A DNA stretch of 47,993 nt from Sphingopyxis sp. GW247-27LB (GTDB taxonomy: Bacteria; Pseudomonadota; Alphaproteobacteria; Sphingomonadales; Sphingomonadaceae), in assembly GCF_002277025.1 (NCBI RefSeq), contig NZ_NIWD01000008.1:944878-992870 (forward strand). Reading direction: 5' to 3'. Positions 19,968 through 30,199 of the stretch are shown here, in pieces (positions within the stretch are counted from its first letter, which is position 1; each line of letters starts with the position of its first letter). Below the pieces are notes generated by a model. That model ran no database searches. It was not told the origin of the DNA and was given only the letters and a program-made list of their open reading frames with translations. The translations under genes were made by a program, and so were the position numbers.

Positions 19968-20525
19968 ATGGGAAGTCTGACCGCTCTCGATATCGTCGTG
20001 CTCGTCCTTGTCCTCGGCGGCGCCGTGCTCGGCTTCGCGCGTGGGCTGGTGCAGGAGGTGACCTCGCTGCTCGCCTGGATCCTCGCGATCCTCGCGGTGC
20101 GCTTTTTTCATGCGACGCTGACCGGGCTGCTCGCCGATTATGTCGGCACGCCGGGCGGAGCGGCGATGCTGGCGTTCGTCTTGCTGTTCGGCGGCGTGTT
20201 CGCGATCGCCAAATGGGGCTCGCGCGCGATGGGACAGCGCAGCCGCGCGTCGCTCGTCGGCGGCTTCGACCGCGGGCTCGGCGCGGGCTTCGGGGCGGTG
20301 AAGGGGCTGGCGCTCGCGACCGTGCTGTTCATGGGCGCCACGCTCCTCTACGATATCGGCTATGGCAATGCGCAGCGCCCGGCCTGGATGAGCGACAGCC
20401 GCACCTATCCCGCGCTGAGCGCGACCAGTGCGGCGCTGAGCAAGGTCATCGCCGATCGCCGCGCCGAGGCGCGCGAGGCGCAGACGGCCGCCGCGAAACA
20501 GGATGCGGCGGACAGCGCGCGATGA
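19968..20525 (+). CDS. CvpA family membrane protein
   Basis: A 185-residue inner-membrane protein with about four hydrophobic segments: LDIVVLVLVLGGAVLGFARG, VTSLLAWILAILAVRFF, AAMLAFVLLFGGVFAIAKWG and VKGLALATVLFMGATLLY. The opening 'D..v..v...g...G..RG...E...l..w..a' is the CvpA signature (colicin V production family), whose members affect envelope stability. The C-terminus is charged and alanine-rich. Its stop overlaps the start of the scaffold gene by four bases (ATGA). Confidence 0.9.
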   Translation: MGSLTALDIVVLVLVLGGAVLGFARGLVQEVTSLLAWILAILAVRFFHATLTGLLADYVGTPGGAAMLAFVLLFGGVFAIAKWGSRAMGQRSRASLVGGFDRGLGAGFGAVKGLALATVLFMGATLLYDIGYGNAQRPAWMSDSRTYPALSATSAALSKVIADRRAEAREAQTAAAKQDAADSAR

Positions 20526-20950
20526 GCGCGCCGCTCTATAATCGCGACATTTTGGCGCTCGCGGTGGCGACGGCGGACTATCCGCTGCCCGCCGAGGCGC
20601 GCCGCCGCGCCTCGCTGCGCGCGCCGCTGTGCGGCAGCCGGATCATCGTCGATGTGGGCTCGGACGCGGCGGGGCGGGTGACCGCGGTCGGCCTGCATGT
20701 CGAGGCGTGCGCGCTCGGGCAGGCGTCGGCGGCGCTGCTCGCGCGCCATGCACCGGGACGCAGCGTCGCCGAGATCCGCGCCGCGCGCGACGCGATCGCC
20801 CTGTGGTTCGGGGGCGAGGGCGAGGCGCCCGACTGGCCCGGCTTCGAACTGCTCGCGCCGGCGCGCGACTATCCGGCGCGGCACGGCGCCATCCTGCTGC
20901 CCTTCGACGCCGCGGTCGCGGCGTTCGAAGGCGCGAACGTCGGCGCATGA
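20522..20950 (+). CDS. iron-sulfur cluster scaffold-like protein (IscU/NifU-N fold)
   Basis: A 142-residue protein with the IscU/NifU-N layout: LYNRDILALAV at the start, RASLRAPLCGSRIIVDV with the first Cys, and LHVEACALGQASAALLARHA with the second. The third Cys of true scaffolds is absent (the segment reads YPARHGAILLPFDA), so two of three cluster ligands remain, as seems usual in this alphaproteobacterial subgroup. A scaffold or carrier role is therefore likely but unproven. It is coupled by 4-bp overlaps to both neighbours (CvpA and Kef-type genes). Confidence 0.8.
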   Translation: MSAPLYNRDILALAVATADYPLPAEARRRASLRAPLCGSRIIVDVGSDAAGRVTAVGLHVEACALGQASAALLARHAPGRSVAEIRAARDAIALWFGGEGEAPDWPGFELLAPARDYPARHGAILLPFDAAVAAFEGANVGA

Positions 20951-22845
20951 TGCTGACGGTCCTCGCGGCGGGGCCAGCGGTGACCGAAAGGGTCGCCGAG
21001 ACGCCGACCGACACCTTGCTCTTCGAAGGCGCGATCCTGCTCGGGGTCGCGACCCTGTTCGTGATGATCTTCCGCCGGCTCGGCCTTGGCGCGGTGCTCG
21101 GCTATCTGATCGCGGGCGCGCTCGTCGGGCCGCACGGGCTGGGGCTGGTCGGCGGCGGCGAATCGAAGCTCGCGATCGCCGAGCTCGGCATCGCCTTCCT
21201 GCTCTTCCTCGTCGGGCTCGAGCTGCATCCGCGGCGGCTGTGGCAGCTCCGCAAGGCGATCTTCGGCCTCGGGCTCGCGCAGGTCGTGGTGACCGGGCTC
21301 ATCCTGACGGGGCTCATCCTCGTGACGCAGGGGTTCAGCTGGCAGGCGGCGCTCGTCCTCGGTCTGCCGCTCGCGCTCTCGTCGACCGCGCAGGTGCTGC
21401 CCAGCCTCAAAAGTTCGGGTCGCATCAACTCGCCCTTCGGCGAAAAGGCCTTTTCGATCCTGCTGTTCCAGGATCTCGCCATCGTCCCGATGATCACGAT
21501 CGTCGCCGCGCTGTCGCGCGCGCCCGCCGATCCGTCGGCGCCGCCGGGCGGGGTGCTTGCGCTCTATACCGTCGCGGCGATCGCCGGGCTGGTGCTGGCC
21601 GGGCGCTTTGTCGTGAACCCGTTCCTGAAGCTCGTCGGCCGTTATGGCGAGCGCGAGCTGTTCGTCGTCGTCGGGCTGCTCGTCGTGCTCGCGAGCGCGG
21701 CGCTGATGCACAGCCTGCACCTGTCGACCGCGCTCGGCGCCTTCATCGCGGGCGTGATGCTCGCCGATTCGCCCTACCGGCATGAGATCGAGGCCGATGT
21801 CGAGCCTTTCCGCCTCATCCTGCTCGGCCTCTTCTTCCTCGCTGTCGGGATGGTGCTCGACGTGGGCGTCGTGCTCGCCGATCCGCTGCGCGTGCTCGCG
21901 CTCGCGGCGGGGCTGGTAGCGGTCAAGATCGTGGTGCTGACCGTCATCGTCCGCCTGTTCGGCAAGTCGTGGAAGACCGCGCTCGGCCTCGCGCTGCTGC
22001 TGAGCCAGGGCGGCGAGTTCGGTTTCCTTCTGTTTACCCAGGCGGCCGACGCGCTGCTGATCGCGCCCGAGGCGGCGAGCCTGTTCAGCGCCGTGGTCAC
22101 GCTGTCGATGATGTCGACGCCCTTCCTGATGCTGTTCGCGCGCAACCTCGAATTCGCGCCCGACCGCGATGGGGCGGACCTCGACGGTCCCGAGGATGCG
22201 CCACGCGGGTCGGCGCTGGTGATCGGCTACGGCCGGTTCGGGCAGATCGTGTCCCAGATGCTGAACGCGGTCGACTGTTCAGTGACGCTGATCGACAAGA
22301 AACCCAGCCAGATCGAGCTGTCGGGACAATATGACACCAAGGTCTATTTCGGCGACGGGCTGCGGCTCGACCTGCTCCGCCGTTCGGGCGCCGACGAGGC
22401 GCGGCTGATCATCTATTGCATCGACGATCCGTCGGTCGACGCCGACACGCTGCGGCCGGTGGTCGAGGCGTTCCCGCAGGCGAAGGTGCTGATGCGCGTG
22501 TTCGACCGGCGCCAGTTGATGGCGATCGACGGTGCGGGGACGAGCGGCGCGGTGCGCGAGGTGTTCGAAAGCTCGATCGCGCTCGGGCTGATGGCACTCG
22601 AACAGCTCGATATCGACCCGCGCCAGATGGAGGATGTCGAGGCCGCGCTCCGCCAGCTCGACGCGACGCGGCTCGCGGCGCAGATGGACGAGGGCGACCT
22701 GTCGGCGGGCAAGGAGCATCGTTTCACGCCCGGCGGCGGGCGCGAGGCGGCGAGCGTGCTCGAAACGCTGCGCCAGCGGCGGCAGGCGGCGAAAGCGGCG
22801 CGCGAGGAGGAAGCCGAACAGGCGGCCGACCCGGAAGCAGCGTGA
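20947..22845 (+). CDS. Kef-type CPA2 potassium/proton antiporter with RCK domain
   Basis: A 632-residue monovalent cation:proton antiporter-2 protein. About twelve membrane segments fill residues 20-395 (e.g. GAVLGYLIAGALVGPHGLGL; the antiporter-typical LLFLVGLELHPRRLW; ALSSTAQVLPSL; LLLFQDLAIVPMI; GAFIAGVMLADSPYRHEIE). A cytoplasmic TrkA-N/RCK domain follows with the nucleotide motif VIGYGRFGQIVSQ, and the C-terminal tail is charged. KefB/KefC-like proteins release potassium under electrophile stress; no KefF/G partner gene is adjacent. It overlaps the scaffold gene by four bases and is last in the radA-cvpA run. Confidence 0.92.
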   Translation: MMLTVLAAGPAVTERVAETPTDTLLFEGAILLGVATLFVMIFRRLGLGAVLGYLIAGALVGPHGLGLVGGGESKLAIAELGIAFLLFLVGLELHPRRLWQLRKAIFGLGLAQVVVTGLILTGLILVTQGFSWQAALVLGLPLALSSTAQVLPSLKSSGRINSPFGEKAFSILLFQDLAIVPMITIVAALSRAPADPSAPPGGVLALYTVAAIAGLVLAGRFVVNPFLKLVGRYGERELFVVVGLLVVLASAALMHSLHLSTALGAFIAGVMLADSPYRHEIEADVEPFRLILLGLFFLAVGMVLDVGVVLADPLRVLALAAGLVAVKIVVLTVIVRLFGKSWKTALGLALLLSQGGEFGFLLFTQAADALLIAPEAASLFSAVVTLSMMSTPFLMLFARNLEFAPDRDGADLDGPEDAPRGSALVIGYGRFGQIVSQMLNAVDCSVTLIDKKPSQIELSGQYDTKVYFGDGLRLDLLRRSGADEARLIIYCIDDPSVDADTLRPVVEAFPQAKVLMRVFDRRQLMAIDGAGTSGAVREVFESSIALGLMALEQLDIDPRQMEDVEAALRQLDATRLAAQMDEGDLSAGKEHRFTPGGGREAASVLETLRQRRQAAKAAREEEAEQAADPEAA

Positions 22846-22850
22846 ATCGT

Positions 22851-22872
22851 CCCTCCCCCCCAAGGGGAGAGG
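22851..22872. terminator. possible hairpin between convergent Kef and aroB genes
   Basis: CCCTCCCC... against GGGGAGAGG gives an imperfect GC stem in the 30-bp gap between two converging stops. It is weaker than the other hairpins in the window and has no T-run. Confidence 0.35.
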
Positions 22873-22875
22873 CGC

Positions 22876-23976
22876 TCAGGCTTGGCCGTCCAGAAACTCG
22901 GCCACCGTATCGAGTCCATAGTCTTCGGTGACGAAGCTCCGCCCGATGCCGCGGGTCAGGATCAGCGGTAGCTTGCCGCCACGCACTTTCTTGTCGTGCG
23001 CCATATGCGCGGCGAGCGCGGCGCCGCCACTGTTGATCCCCGCGCTCGCGAGGCTGTGCGGCAGGCCCAGGCTCGCGAGATGGTCGCGCACCCGCGCCGC
23101 ATCCTCGGCCGCGCACAGGCCTTTCGCGGCCGAGAATTGATGCGCGAGCACCATGCCCGCGGCGACCGCCTCGCCGTGGAGGAGGCGATCCGAATAGCCG
23201 GTTTCGGCTTCGAGCGCGTGCCCGAAGCTGTGACCGAGGTTGAGGAGCGCGCGCACGTCCTGCGTCTCGCGTTCGTCGGCGGCGACGATGCGCGCCTTCG
23301 CGGCGACGCTGTGCGCGATCGCGTGCGCGCGGGCTTCGCCGTCGCCTTTCAGCAGGGCCGCGCCATGCGCCTCGCACCAGGCGAAGAAATCCGCGTCGTC
23401 GATCAGCCCATATTTGACCACTTCGGCATAGCCGGCGCCGAGTTCGCGCGCCGGCAGCGTGGCGAGCGTCGTCGGATCGATGACGACGAGCGCGGGCTGG
23501 TGAAAGGCGCCGATCAGATTCTTGCCCGCCGCGACATTGATCGCGGTCTTGCCGCCGACGCTGCTGTCGACCTGCGCGAGCAGGGTGGTGGGGACCTGGA
23601 TGAAGGAGCAGCCGCGCTTGACGATGCTGCACGCGAAACCGACCAGATCGCCGATCACCCCGCCGCCCAGCGCGATGACATGGTCGCTGCGCTCGATGCC
23701 CTCGCCGATCAGCCATTCGGTGAGGCGCGCGAGGCCCTCCCAGCTCTTGGTCGCTTCGCCCGCCGGAAGCACGAAGGAGGAAAAGGAAATGCCCTCGGCG
23801 CCGAGCGCCATGCCGACGCGCGCAAGATAGGGATCCGCGACATGGGCATCGGTGATGATCATCGTGCGTGGGCGCTTGAGAAGCGGCGCGACGTGGCGGC
23901 CGATGTCGCCCAGCAGCCCGTCGCCGATCAGGATCGGATAGCTGCGTGTGCCGAGGTCGACGGTCAGTTGCTGCAT
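22876..23976 (-). CDS. aroB: 3-dehydroquinate synthase
   Basis: A 366-residue enzyme for the second step of the shikimate pathway, converting DAHP to 3-dehydroquinate with NAD and a divalent metal. The NAD-binding [11 protein letters not shown], the [19 protein letters not shown] segment, and metal ligands in [25 protein letters not shown] and [11 protein letters not shown] are all intact. It starts inside the 3' end of aroK (13-bp overlap), so the two are translationally coupled as aroK-aroB, the common alphaproteobacterial arrangement. Confidence 0.98.
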   Translation of the reverse strand: MQQLTVDLGTRSYPILIGDGLLGDIGRHVAPLLKRPRTMIITDAHVADPYLARVGMALGAEGISFSSFVLPAGEATKSWEGLARLTEWLIGEGIERSDHVIALGGGVIGDLVGFACSIVKRGCSFIQVPTTLLAQVDSSVGGKTAINVAAGKNLIGAFHQPALVVIDPTTLATLPARELGAGYAEVVKYGLIDDADFFAWCEAHGAALLKGDGEARAHAIAHSVAAKARIVAADERETQDVRALLNLGHSFGHALEAETGYSDRLLHGEAVAAGMVLAHQFSAAKGLCAAEDAARVRDHLASLGLPHSLASAGINSGGAALAAHMAHDKKVRGGKLPLILTRGIGRSFVTEDYGLDTVAEFLDGQA

Positions 23977-24527
23977 GTCGCAAGCACCTCCAATATCGCG
24001 CGCACCGTCTGTTCGTGCGGATGACTTGCCGAGCTGACGCGCAGATGCGCTTCGGCATAGATGGGATTGCGCACCGCCGCGAGCTCGCGCAGCACCTCGC
24101 CGGGGTCGCGGTTCTTGAGCAGCGGGCGGTGGCTGCGGCGGCCGACGCGCTCGACGAGAGTCGGGATATCGGCGTCGAGCCAGACGCAGAGACTGTCCTT
24201 CAGGATCAGCGCCCGCGTCTCGTCGTTGATGAAGGCGCCGCCGCCGGTCGCGAGCACATGCGGCCGCCCGGTGAGCAGCCGCGCGATCACTCGCCGCTCG
24301 CCGTCGCGGAAATGCGCCTCGCCGAAGCGCGCGAAAATGTCGGAGATCGTCATGCCGGCGGCGCGCTCGATCTCGTCGTCGGCGTCGGCGAACGGCATGC
24401 CCAGCCGCTGCGCGAGGCGGCGGCCGACCGTCGACTTGCCCGACCCCATCAGCCCGACGAGCACGATCGACCGCTCGCGGATCGACGGCGCGATGGCGGG
24501 GCCGGGGCTTTTCGGGTTTCGCGTCAT
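23964..24527 (-). CDS. aroK: shikimate kinase
   Basis: A 187-residue shikimate kinase that phosphorylates shikimate with ATP. The P-loop is GLMGSGKST in [20 protein letters not shown]; next come the substrate-binding [33 protein letters not shown] and the ATGGGAF turn, and the lid RSHRPLL. A short extra N-terminus precedes the first strand. The frame is open for hundreds of codons upstream, antisense to the next gene, but the ATG at 24527 fits the family. It overlaps aroB by 13 bp. Confidence 0.97.
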   Translation of the reverse strand: MTRNPKSPGPAIAPSIRERSIVLVGLMGSGKSTVGRRLAQRLGMPFADADDEIERAAGMTISDIFARFGEAHFRDGERRVIARLLTGRPHVLATGGGAFINDETRALILKDSLCVWLDADIPTLVERVGRRSHRPLLKNRDPGEVLRELAAVRNPIYAEAHLRVSSASHPHEQTVRAILEVLATCSN

Positions 24528-24606
24528 GGTGCGCGCGGCTATACCGAAGGGCCCGCGCGGAACAATGGTTTTCGGCGCGAACGAATAACCGAGGGTCGTA
24601 GGGATA

Positions 24607-24792
24607 TTGCGCGCGAGGGACAGATCGGGGAAAGGCCGGTGGATCGGGCGACTGGTCGTGCTGGCCTTGCTGCTCGTCGCCTTCTGGCTATTGCTGCTGT
24701 TCCTGGGCCGACCGATCGAGCCGAAGATGATTGAGGTGGATGTGACCGATACGATTGCCGCGGCAGCGCCGACCGAAAGCATGACTCGATGA
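24607..24792 (+). CDS. small single-span membrane protein
   Basis: A 61-residue protein with a basic N-terminus (about ten charged residues), one strongly hydrophobic helix ([17 protein letters not shown], about residues 17-33) and a short acidic outside tail. The start is a TTG at 24607 preceded by AGGGA; no better start exists upstream of the helix. Its stop overlaps the next gene's ATG by four bases, which supports a real coupled gene. Function unknown; it could be a partner of the following exported protein. Confidence 0.6.
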   Translation: MRARDRSGKGRWIGRLVVLALLLVAFWLLLLFLGRPIEPKMIEVDVTDTIAAAAPTESMTR

Positions 24793-26612
24793 GGAACAGG
24801 CTGCTCGCGCTGACGCTTGGCCTCTCGGGGAGCGCGCTCGCCGCAGCGCTCGTTCTTCCGGTCGTCGCGCAGGAATCGCTGCTGCCCGAGGGTTTTGGCA
24901 CGCCCGCGCCGTCGCCTGCGCCGGCTCCGGCGCCCACCCCATCGCCGACGCCGGCTCCGACACCGAAGGCGGGCGCTCCGGCGGCGCCGAAGGGTGCGCC
25001 GCCGCTCGCGCCGCCGGTCACCGCGACGCTCCCCGGCACCGACACCACCGACGCCGATTCCGAAGAGGGCGAAGCGGAAGAGGGCGCATCGGGCCAGCTC
25101 AAATACGACCTTCCGCCCGGCGCGCGGCGCCTGCTGACGCGCATCGGCCCGCTGACGCCCGAAACCGGCGGCCTTGCGCCCGACGCGTTCGGGGTGCGCG
25201 GCCAATATGCCGCGGCGATCATGCGCAACACGAGCGGCCGGCTCGCCTCGCGCTGGGGGCAGATATTGCTGCGCCGCGCGCTGGCGTCGGCGATCGACAC
25301 GCCGGCGACGATCAACGGCGCCGACCTGGCCGCCGACCGCGCGGCGCTCCTCTTGCGCATGGGCGAATCGATCGCGGCGCGCCGGATCGTCCAGTCGGTC
25401 GACTACGACCGCGCGAGCCAGCGTCTCGTCGCGGTCGCGCAGCAGACCTATCTTGCCACCGCCGATCCGGCGGGCCTGTGCCCCTATGTCCCCGCGGGGC
25501 TGGCGCACGGCGACGAACAGACGTGGCGGCTCTCGGCGGCGATCTGCGCCGGCCTGTCGGGCGAGGCCGGCCCCGCCGGCTGGGCGATCGGCCGCGTGCG
25601 GTCGAGCGGGAAGATCGCCAATTTCGACATATTGCTCGCCGAGCGCGTGCTCGGCGCGACCGGCGCCGGCCGCCGTTCGACGACGATCGAATGGGACAAT
25701 GTCGACCGGCTGACGAACTGGCGCTTCGGCATGGCCACGGCGACGGCGATTCCGGTTCCGGCCGAGCTTCGCGCGTCGGAGCCTGCCTATATGCGCGGCT
25801 GGACGGTGCTCGCGCCGATGACCGACATGGCCGACCGCGTTGCGGCAGCCCCCGATGCGGCGGCGCGCGGCGTGCTGTCGAGCGAAGCCTATGTGTCGCT
25901 GCTCAGCGCCGCGGCGAGCGAGGCGGAACCGACTGAGGCGCTCGCGGCGCAGACCGAGACGCTGCGCAGCGCCTATCGGGCGGCGAACGCCGTCGATCGC
26001 TACACGGCGATGGGGAGTTTGTGGAATGGGGCGGGAAGCGCCGCGCAGCGCTATGCCGCGCTGATCGCGACCGCGCGCGCCGCCGCCGCGCTGCCGACGG
26101 GGACCGAGGTCGGCGACGACCCCTGGCAGCTTGTCGGCTCGATGCTCGCGGGCGGTTACGACCGCAACGCGATGGCCTGGGTGCCCGAGGTCAATGTCGG
26201 CACGCGCGCCTGGGGTGTGCTTGCCGTCGGCTCGCCGCGCCCGCTCAATGGGACCAGCACCGGCCGCGTCGGCAAGTTCGCGGACGGCGACGACAGCCCC
26301 GACCAGCTTCGGTCGAAATTGCTGCTCGCCGGGCTTGCGGGACTCGGGCGCATCGATGCGGGGGACGCCGCATCGGCGGCGCAGGATCTCGGCACCGACC
26401 TCGGGCGCCAGACCCGCTGGACACGCGCGATCGACCTCGCCGCCGAGCGCCGCGAGCCGGGCATGGTCGCGCTGCTCGCCGCCACCGGCATGCAGGGCGA
26501 ATGGGCGAAGATGCCGCCCTATCATCTCTATCACATCGTGCGCGCCCTCCGTGACGTCGGGCTTGAGGCTGAGGCGCGAATGATCGCCGCCGAAGCGCTG
26601 GTGCGGGTCTGA
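24789..26612 (+). CDS. large exported protein of unknown function with Pro/Ala linker
   Basis: A 607-residue protein. A signal peptide ([29 protein letters not shown]) is followed by a Pro/Ala/Thr-rich linker of about 45 residues made of short APAP/TPSP units, an acidic patch ([12 protein letters not shown]), and then a mainly helical body with several 'A..ll.R.A' type helices suggestive of TPR-like or alpha-solenoid packing. I do not recognise a named family or an active site. It sits between the small membrane protein (4-bp overlap) and xerD (13 bp downstream), so it is probably in one transcription unit with them. Confidence 0.75.
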   Translation: MRNRLLALTLGLSGSALAAALVLPVVAQESLLPEGFGTPAPSPAPAPAPTPSPTPAPTPKAGAPAAPKGAPPLAPPVTATLPGTDTTDADSEEGEAEEGASGQLKYDLPPGARRLLTRIGPLTPETGGLAPDAFGVRGQYAAAIMRNTSGRLASRWGQILLRRALASAIDTPATINGADLAADRAALLLRMGESIAARRIVQSVDYDRASQRLVAVAQQTYLATADPAGLCPYVPAGLAHGDEQTWRLSAAICAGLSGEAGPAGWAIGRVRSSGKIANFDILLAERVLGATGAGRRSTTIEWDNVDRLTNWRFGMATATAIPVPAELRASEPAYMRGWTVLAPMTDMADRVAAAPDAAARGVLSSEAYVSLLSAAASEAEPTEALAAQTETLRSAYRAANAVDRYTAMGSLWNGAGSAAQRYAALIATARAAAALPTGTEVGDDPWQLVGSMLAGGYDRNAMAWVPEVNVGTRAWGVLAVGSPRPLNGTSTGRVGKFADGDDSPDQLRSKLLLAGLAGLGRIDAGDAASAAQDLGTDLGRQTRWTRAIDLAAERREPGMVALLAATGMQGEWAKMPPYHLYHIVRALRDVGLEAEARMIAAEALVRV

Positions 26613-26625
26613 TCCCGCGCGGCCG

Positions 26626-27555
26626 ATGGACGCGACCGACAGCGCGACGATCGAGCGGTTTCTGGAAATGATGGCGGCCGAACGCGGCGCCGCGCGCAAC
26701 ACGCTCGCCGCCTATCGCCGGGACCTCGACCAGGCGTCGGCGCTCGCCGGCGGGCGCCTGGCCGCGGCGACGCCGGCGGTGCTGCGGAAGATCATGGCCG
26801 GTTACGCTTCGCTGGCGGCGAGCAGCGCGGCGCGCAAGCTGTCGGCGCTCCGCCAATATTTCGCTTTCCTGCAGGACGAGGGCGAACGGGCGGATAATCC
26901 CGCGCTCGACATCGCGCGCCCGGCGACGCGGCGGCCGCTGCCGCGCATCCTGACCCATGATGACGTCGAAAGGCTGTTCGCGCAGGCGGGGGAGGAAGCC
27001 GAAGGCGAGGCGCCCCCCGCGGCCGCGATCCGCCTGCTGCTGCTGCTCGAACTGCTCTACGGTTCGGGGCTGCGCGCGAGTGAGCTCGTGTCGCTGCCGC
27101 GCCGCGCGATCGCGGGCGAGCGGGCGTTTCTGATCGTGCGCGGCAAGGGCGACAAGGAAAGGCTGGTGCCGCTGTCGGAACGCGCTCGCGTCGCGTTCGA
27201 CCGCTGGCTGCCGCTGCTCGCCGAGGGGTCGGCTTGGCTGTTTCCGTCGGGCAAGGGGCATGTGTCGCGGGTGCGTCTGTTCCAGATGCTCCGCGACCTC
27301 GCGGGCCGCGCGGGGGTCAACCCGCAATCGGTCAGCCCGCATGTGCTGCGCCACGCTTTTGCCACCCATCTGCTGGAGGGCGGTGCCGACCTGCGCGCGT
27401 TGCAACTGATGCTCGGTCATGCCGACATCGCGACGACCGAAATCTACACCCATGTCGACAGCCGCCGCCTCGTCGAGCTGGTCAACCGCCGCCATCCGCT
27501 CGCACGGATGGATGTCGGTGCGGCGAGCGTTGACGTCGAAGCGCCATCCGCCTAG
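26626..27555 (+). CDS. xerD: tyrosine recombinase XerC/XerD
   Basis: A 309-residue site-specific recombinase of the Xer type that resolves chromosome dimers at dif. The N-terminal SAM-like core-binding domain ([12 protein letters not shown]) and the catalytic domain are complete. The first Arg is in [13 protein letters not shown], Lys in [13 protein letters not shown], HxxR in [15 protein letters not shown], the second His in [16 protein letters not shown], and the nucleophile is the Tyr of EIYTHV. Location next to accA is typical for the XerD paralogue in this order; C versus D is not certain from sequence alone. It is unrelated to the recombinases of the island. Confidence 0.93.
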   Translation: MDATDSATIERFLEMMAAERGAARNTLAAYRRDLDQASALAGGRLAAATPAVLRKIMAGYASLAASSAARKLSALRQYFAFLQDEGERADNPALDIARPATRRPLPRILTHDDVERLFAQAGEEAEGEAPPAAAIRLLLLLELLYGSGLRASELVSLPRRAIAGERAFLIVRGKGDKERLVPLSERARVAFDRWLPLLAEGSAWLFPSGKGHVSRVRLFQMLRDLAGRAGVNPQSVSPHVLRHAFATHLLEGGADLRALQLMLGHADIATTEIYTHVDSRRLVELVNRRHPLARMDVGAASVDVEAPSA

Positions 27556-27564
27556 CGATTCGGC

Positions 27565-28512
27565 ATGACAGCCTTTCTGGATTTCGAAAAACAGGTCGCC
27601 GCGCTCGATAGGCAGATCGCCGAATTGCGCGAGATGGGGGACGACCCCACGCTCAACATCGACAATGATGTCGCACGGCTCGAGGCCAAATCCTCGAAAA
27701 TGCTGCGCGAAATCTACGCGAAGCTGACGCCGTGGCAAAAGACGCAGGTCGCGCGCCACCCCGACCGGCCGCATTTCAAACATTATGTCGCGGGCCTGTT
27801 CGACGACTGGATGCCGCTCGCTGGCGACCGCAATTTCGGCGATGACCAGGCGATCCTCGGCGGGCTCGCGCGCTTCCGCGGCCGCCGCGTGATGGTGATC
27901 GGGCACGAAAAGGGCGACGATATCCCGTCGCGCATGAAGCATAATTTCGGCATGGCGAAGCCCGAGGGCTACAGGAAGGCGATCCGCCTGATGCAGCTCG
28001 CCGACCGCTTCGGGCTGCCGGTGGTGACGCTGGTCGACACCTCGGGCGCCTTTCCCGGCATCCAGGCCGAGGAACGCGGCCAGGCCGAGGCGATCGCGCG
28101 CTCGACCGAACAATGCCTCGCGCTCGGCGTGCCGATGGTCGCGGCGGTCGTCGGCGAGGGCGGATCGGGCGGCGCGATTGCGCTCGCCGCGGCGAACCGC
28201 GTGCTCATGTTCGAACATGCCGTCTATTCGGTGATCTCGCCCGAAGGCTGCGCGTCGATCCTCTGGCGCACGTCGGACAAGGCGCCCGAAGCCGCGGCGG
28301 CGATGAAGATGTCGGCCGAGGATCTGCTCGCGCTCGGCGTGATCGACAGCATCGTCCCCGAGCCGGTCGGCGGCGCGCATCGCGCGCCCGACGTGGCGAT
28401 CAAGGCGCTCGGCGACGCGATCGCGGCCGAACTCGATGCGCTGTCGAGCCTGCCGCGTGACGCGCTATTGTCGTCGCGCGAAGAGAAATTCCTCGCGATG
28501 GGGCGGGCTTAG
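27565..28512 (+). CDS. accA: acetyl-CoA carboxylase carboxyltransferase subunit alpha
   Basis: A 315-residue alpha subunit, full length. The start [19 protein letters not shown] is the family helix; the crotonase-fold core shows [26 protein letters not shown]-like (here [20 protein letters not shown]), [24 protein letters not shown] and [41 protein letters not shown]. With AccD it transfers CO2 from biotin to acetyl-CoA in the first step of fatty-acid synthesis. It follows xerD by 9 bp. Confidence 0.98.
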   Translation: MTAFLDFEKQVAALDRQIAELREMGDDPTLNIDNDVARLEAKSSKMLREIYAKLTPWQKTQVARHPDRPHFKHYVAGLFDDWMPLAGDRNFGDDQAILGGLARFRGRRVMVIGHEKGDDIPSRMKHNFGMAKPEGYRKAIRLMQLADRFGLPVVTLVDTSGAFPGIQAEERGQAEAIARSTEQCLALGVPMVAAVVGEGGSGGAIALAAANRVLMFEHAVYSVISPEGCASILWRTSDKAPEAAAAMKMSAEDLLALGVIDSIVPEPVGGAHRAPDVAIKALGDAIAAELDALSSLPRDALLSSREEKFLAMGRA

Positions 28513-28602
28513 GACGGGAACCGGTCGCATCCGCTGGCGTTTCCTGTCACACCCTCCCAACACGAGGGCGAGTTCGAACGGGAAGAAAAGGGAGGCGCGC
28601 CG

Positions 28603-30114
28603 ATGGGCCGCATGACGACGACGACAATGGCGATGGCGGCTGTCCTGACCGGGAGCGCGCTGATGGTGGGCGGCGGCAGCGAGCCCGCCGCCGCCAAGAC
28701 CAAGACGATCAAGACCGCGAACAGCATCACTGCGTCGGAACGCCAGCAGGGCGCCGAGGCGCATCCGCAGCTCTTGCAGGAATTCGGCGGCGCCTATGCA
28801 GGGCCGCAGGCCGCCTATGTCACCCGCGTCGGGCAGAATATCGCCGTCCAGTCGGGAATGTCGAACGCGCGCAGCGATTTCACCGTCACGCTGCTCAATT
28901 CGCCGGTGAACAACGCCTTCGCGATCCCCGGCGGCTATATCTATGTCACCCGCCAGTTGATGGCGCTGATGAACGACGAGGCCGAACTCGCGGGCGTGCT
29001 CGGCCACGAAGTCGGCCATGTCGCGGCGCAGCACAGCAAGAAGCGCCAGTCGCGCGCGACGCAGAACAGCATCCTGGGCGTGCTCGGCGCGGTGCTGGGC
29101 AGCGCGATCGGCGACAATGGCGGGCTGCTCGGCTCGCTCGGCGGGTTGCTCCAGAATAATGCCATGAAGGTCGCGCAGCTTGCCACGCTCGGCTTTTCGC
29201 GCAGCCAGGAACTTCAGGCCGACCAGCTGGGCGTCCAGTATCTGAAGAGCGCGGGCTATGATCCGATGGCGCTTTCGACCGTGCTCGCAAGCCTCGCCAA
29301 CCAGACGAACCTCGAAGCGAGGCTCGCCGGCGGAGACGCCCGCGCGTTGCCCGAATGGGCGAGCACCCACCCCGATCCCGCGTCGCGGGTCCGCAACGCG
29401 CAGACGCTCGCCGGCCGCGCCGGCACCGGCGGCGTGCGCAACGCCGACGCCTTCATGGCCTCGGTCGACGGCGTTCTCTATGGCGATGACCCGGCGCAGG
29501 GGGTGGTCGAGGGACGCCAGTTTCTCCACCCCGACCTGCGACTCAGCTTTTCGGTGCCGAACGGTTACGGGATGCAGAACGGGACGAGCGCGGTCAGCAT
29601 CAGCGGCAACGGCGGGCAGGCGCAATTTTCGACCGGCCCCTATAGCGGCGACATGAACGCCTATATCGCGTCGGTGTTCAAGGCGGTGGGCGGCGACGCC
29701 AATCTGACGCCGGGCAACATCCAGCGCACGACGGTGAACGGCATTCCCGCTTATTATTCGACGGTGCGCGCGAACAGCCAGTCGGGGCAGGTCGACGTCA
29801 CCGTCTTCGCCTATGAATTCGCGCGGAACAGCGCCTTCCACTTCGTCGCGTTGACGAAGGCAGGCGGCGCGGGAACCTTCAACCCGATGTTCACCAGCCT
29901 GCGGCGGCTGAGCGCGAGCGAGGCGGCGGCGATCCGGCCGCGGCGCATCGACGTGGTGACGGTGAAAAGCGGCGACACGGTCGCGAGCCTCGCGCGGCGC
30001 ATGGCCTATAGCGACTATCCGTCGGAACGGTTCCAGGTGCTCAATCGCCTCGCCGCGAACAGCCGGCTGACGCCGGGCCAGAAGGTCAAGCTGGTCGTCT
30101 ACGCCAGCCGCTGA
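28603..30114 (+). CDS. M48 family metalloprotease with C-terminal LysM-like domain
   Basis: A 503-residue exported protease. An N-terminal signal region precedes the M48 domain: NNAFAIPGGYIYVTRQLMALMNDEAELAGVLGHEVGHV with zinc-binding HEVGH at residues 135-139 and the downstream Glu in SRSQELQADQLGVQYL. After a middle domain of unknown role the last 50 residues (VTVKSGDTVASLARRM...FQVLNRLAANSRLTPGQKVKLVVY) look like a LysM peptidoglycan-binding module. This points to envelope protein quality control of the BepA/LoiP kind. GGGAGG precedes the ATG. A strong terminator follows. Confidence 0.92.
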   Translation: MGRMTTTTMAMAAVLTGSALMVGGGSEPAAAKTKTIKTANSITASERQQGAEAHPQLLQEFGGAYAGPQAAYVTRVGQNIAVQSGMSNARSDFTVTLLNSPVNNAFAIPGGYIYVTRQLMALMNDEAELAGVLGHEVGHVAAQHSKKRQSRATQNSILGVLGAVLGSAIGDNGGLLGSLGGLLQNNAMKVAQLATLGFSRSQELQADQLGVQYLKSAGYDPMALSTVLASLANQTNLEARLAGGDARALPEWASTHPDPASRVRNAQTLAGRAGTGGVRNADAFMASVDGVLYGDDPAQGVVEGRQFLHPDLRLSFSVPNGYGMQNGTSAVSISGNGGQAQFSTGPYSGDMNAYIASVFKAVGGDANLTPGNIQRTTVNGIPAYYSTVRANSQSGQVDVTVFAYEFARNSAFHFVALTKAGGAGTFNPMFTSLRRLSASEAAAIRPRRIDVVTVKSGDTVASLARRMAYSDYPSERFQVLNRLAANSRLTPGQKVKLVVYASR

Positions 30115-30130
30115 GGCGCGGCGGACAATA

Positions 30131-30159
30131 AAAGGGGCGGTGGATGCCACCGCCCCTTT
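30131..30159. terminator. strong terminator after the M48 protease gene
   Basis: A 13-bp perfect stem AAAGGGGCGGTGG / CCACCGCCCCTTT with an ATG loop. It ends with TTTC on the plus strand and its complement starts with a purine run, so it can end transcription from both the M48 gene and the convergent Flp pilin gene. Confidence 0.85.
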
Positions 30160-30199
30160 CTTGAGGTTTGTCTCCCGGAAACCCGGGAAACAAAGTCCG

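Noticed and set aside
24528..26702. Extension of the aroK frame giving a 912-residue protein.
   Set aside because: The extra part is antisense to the exported protein gene and has shadow-type composition.
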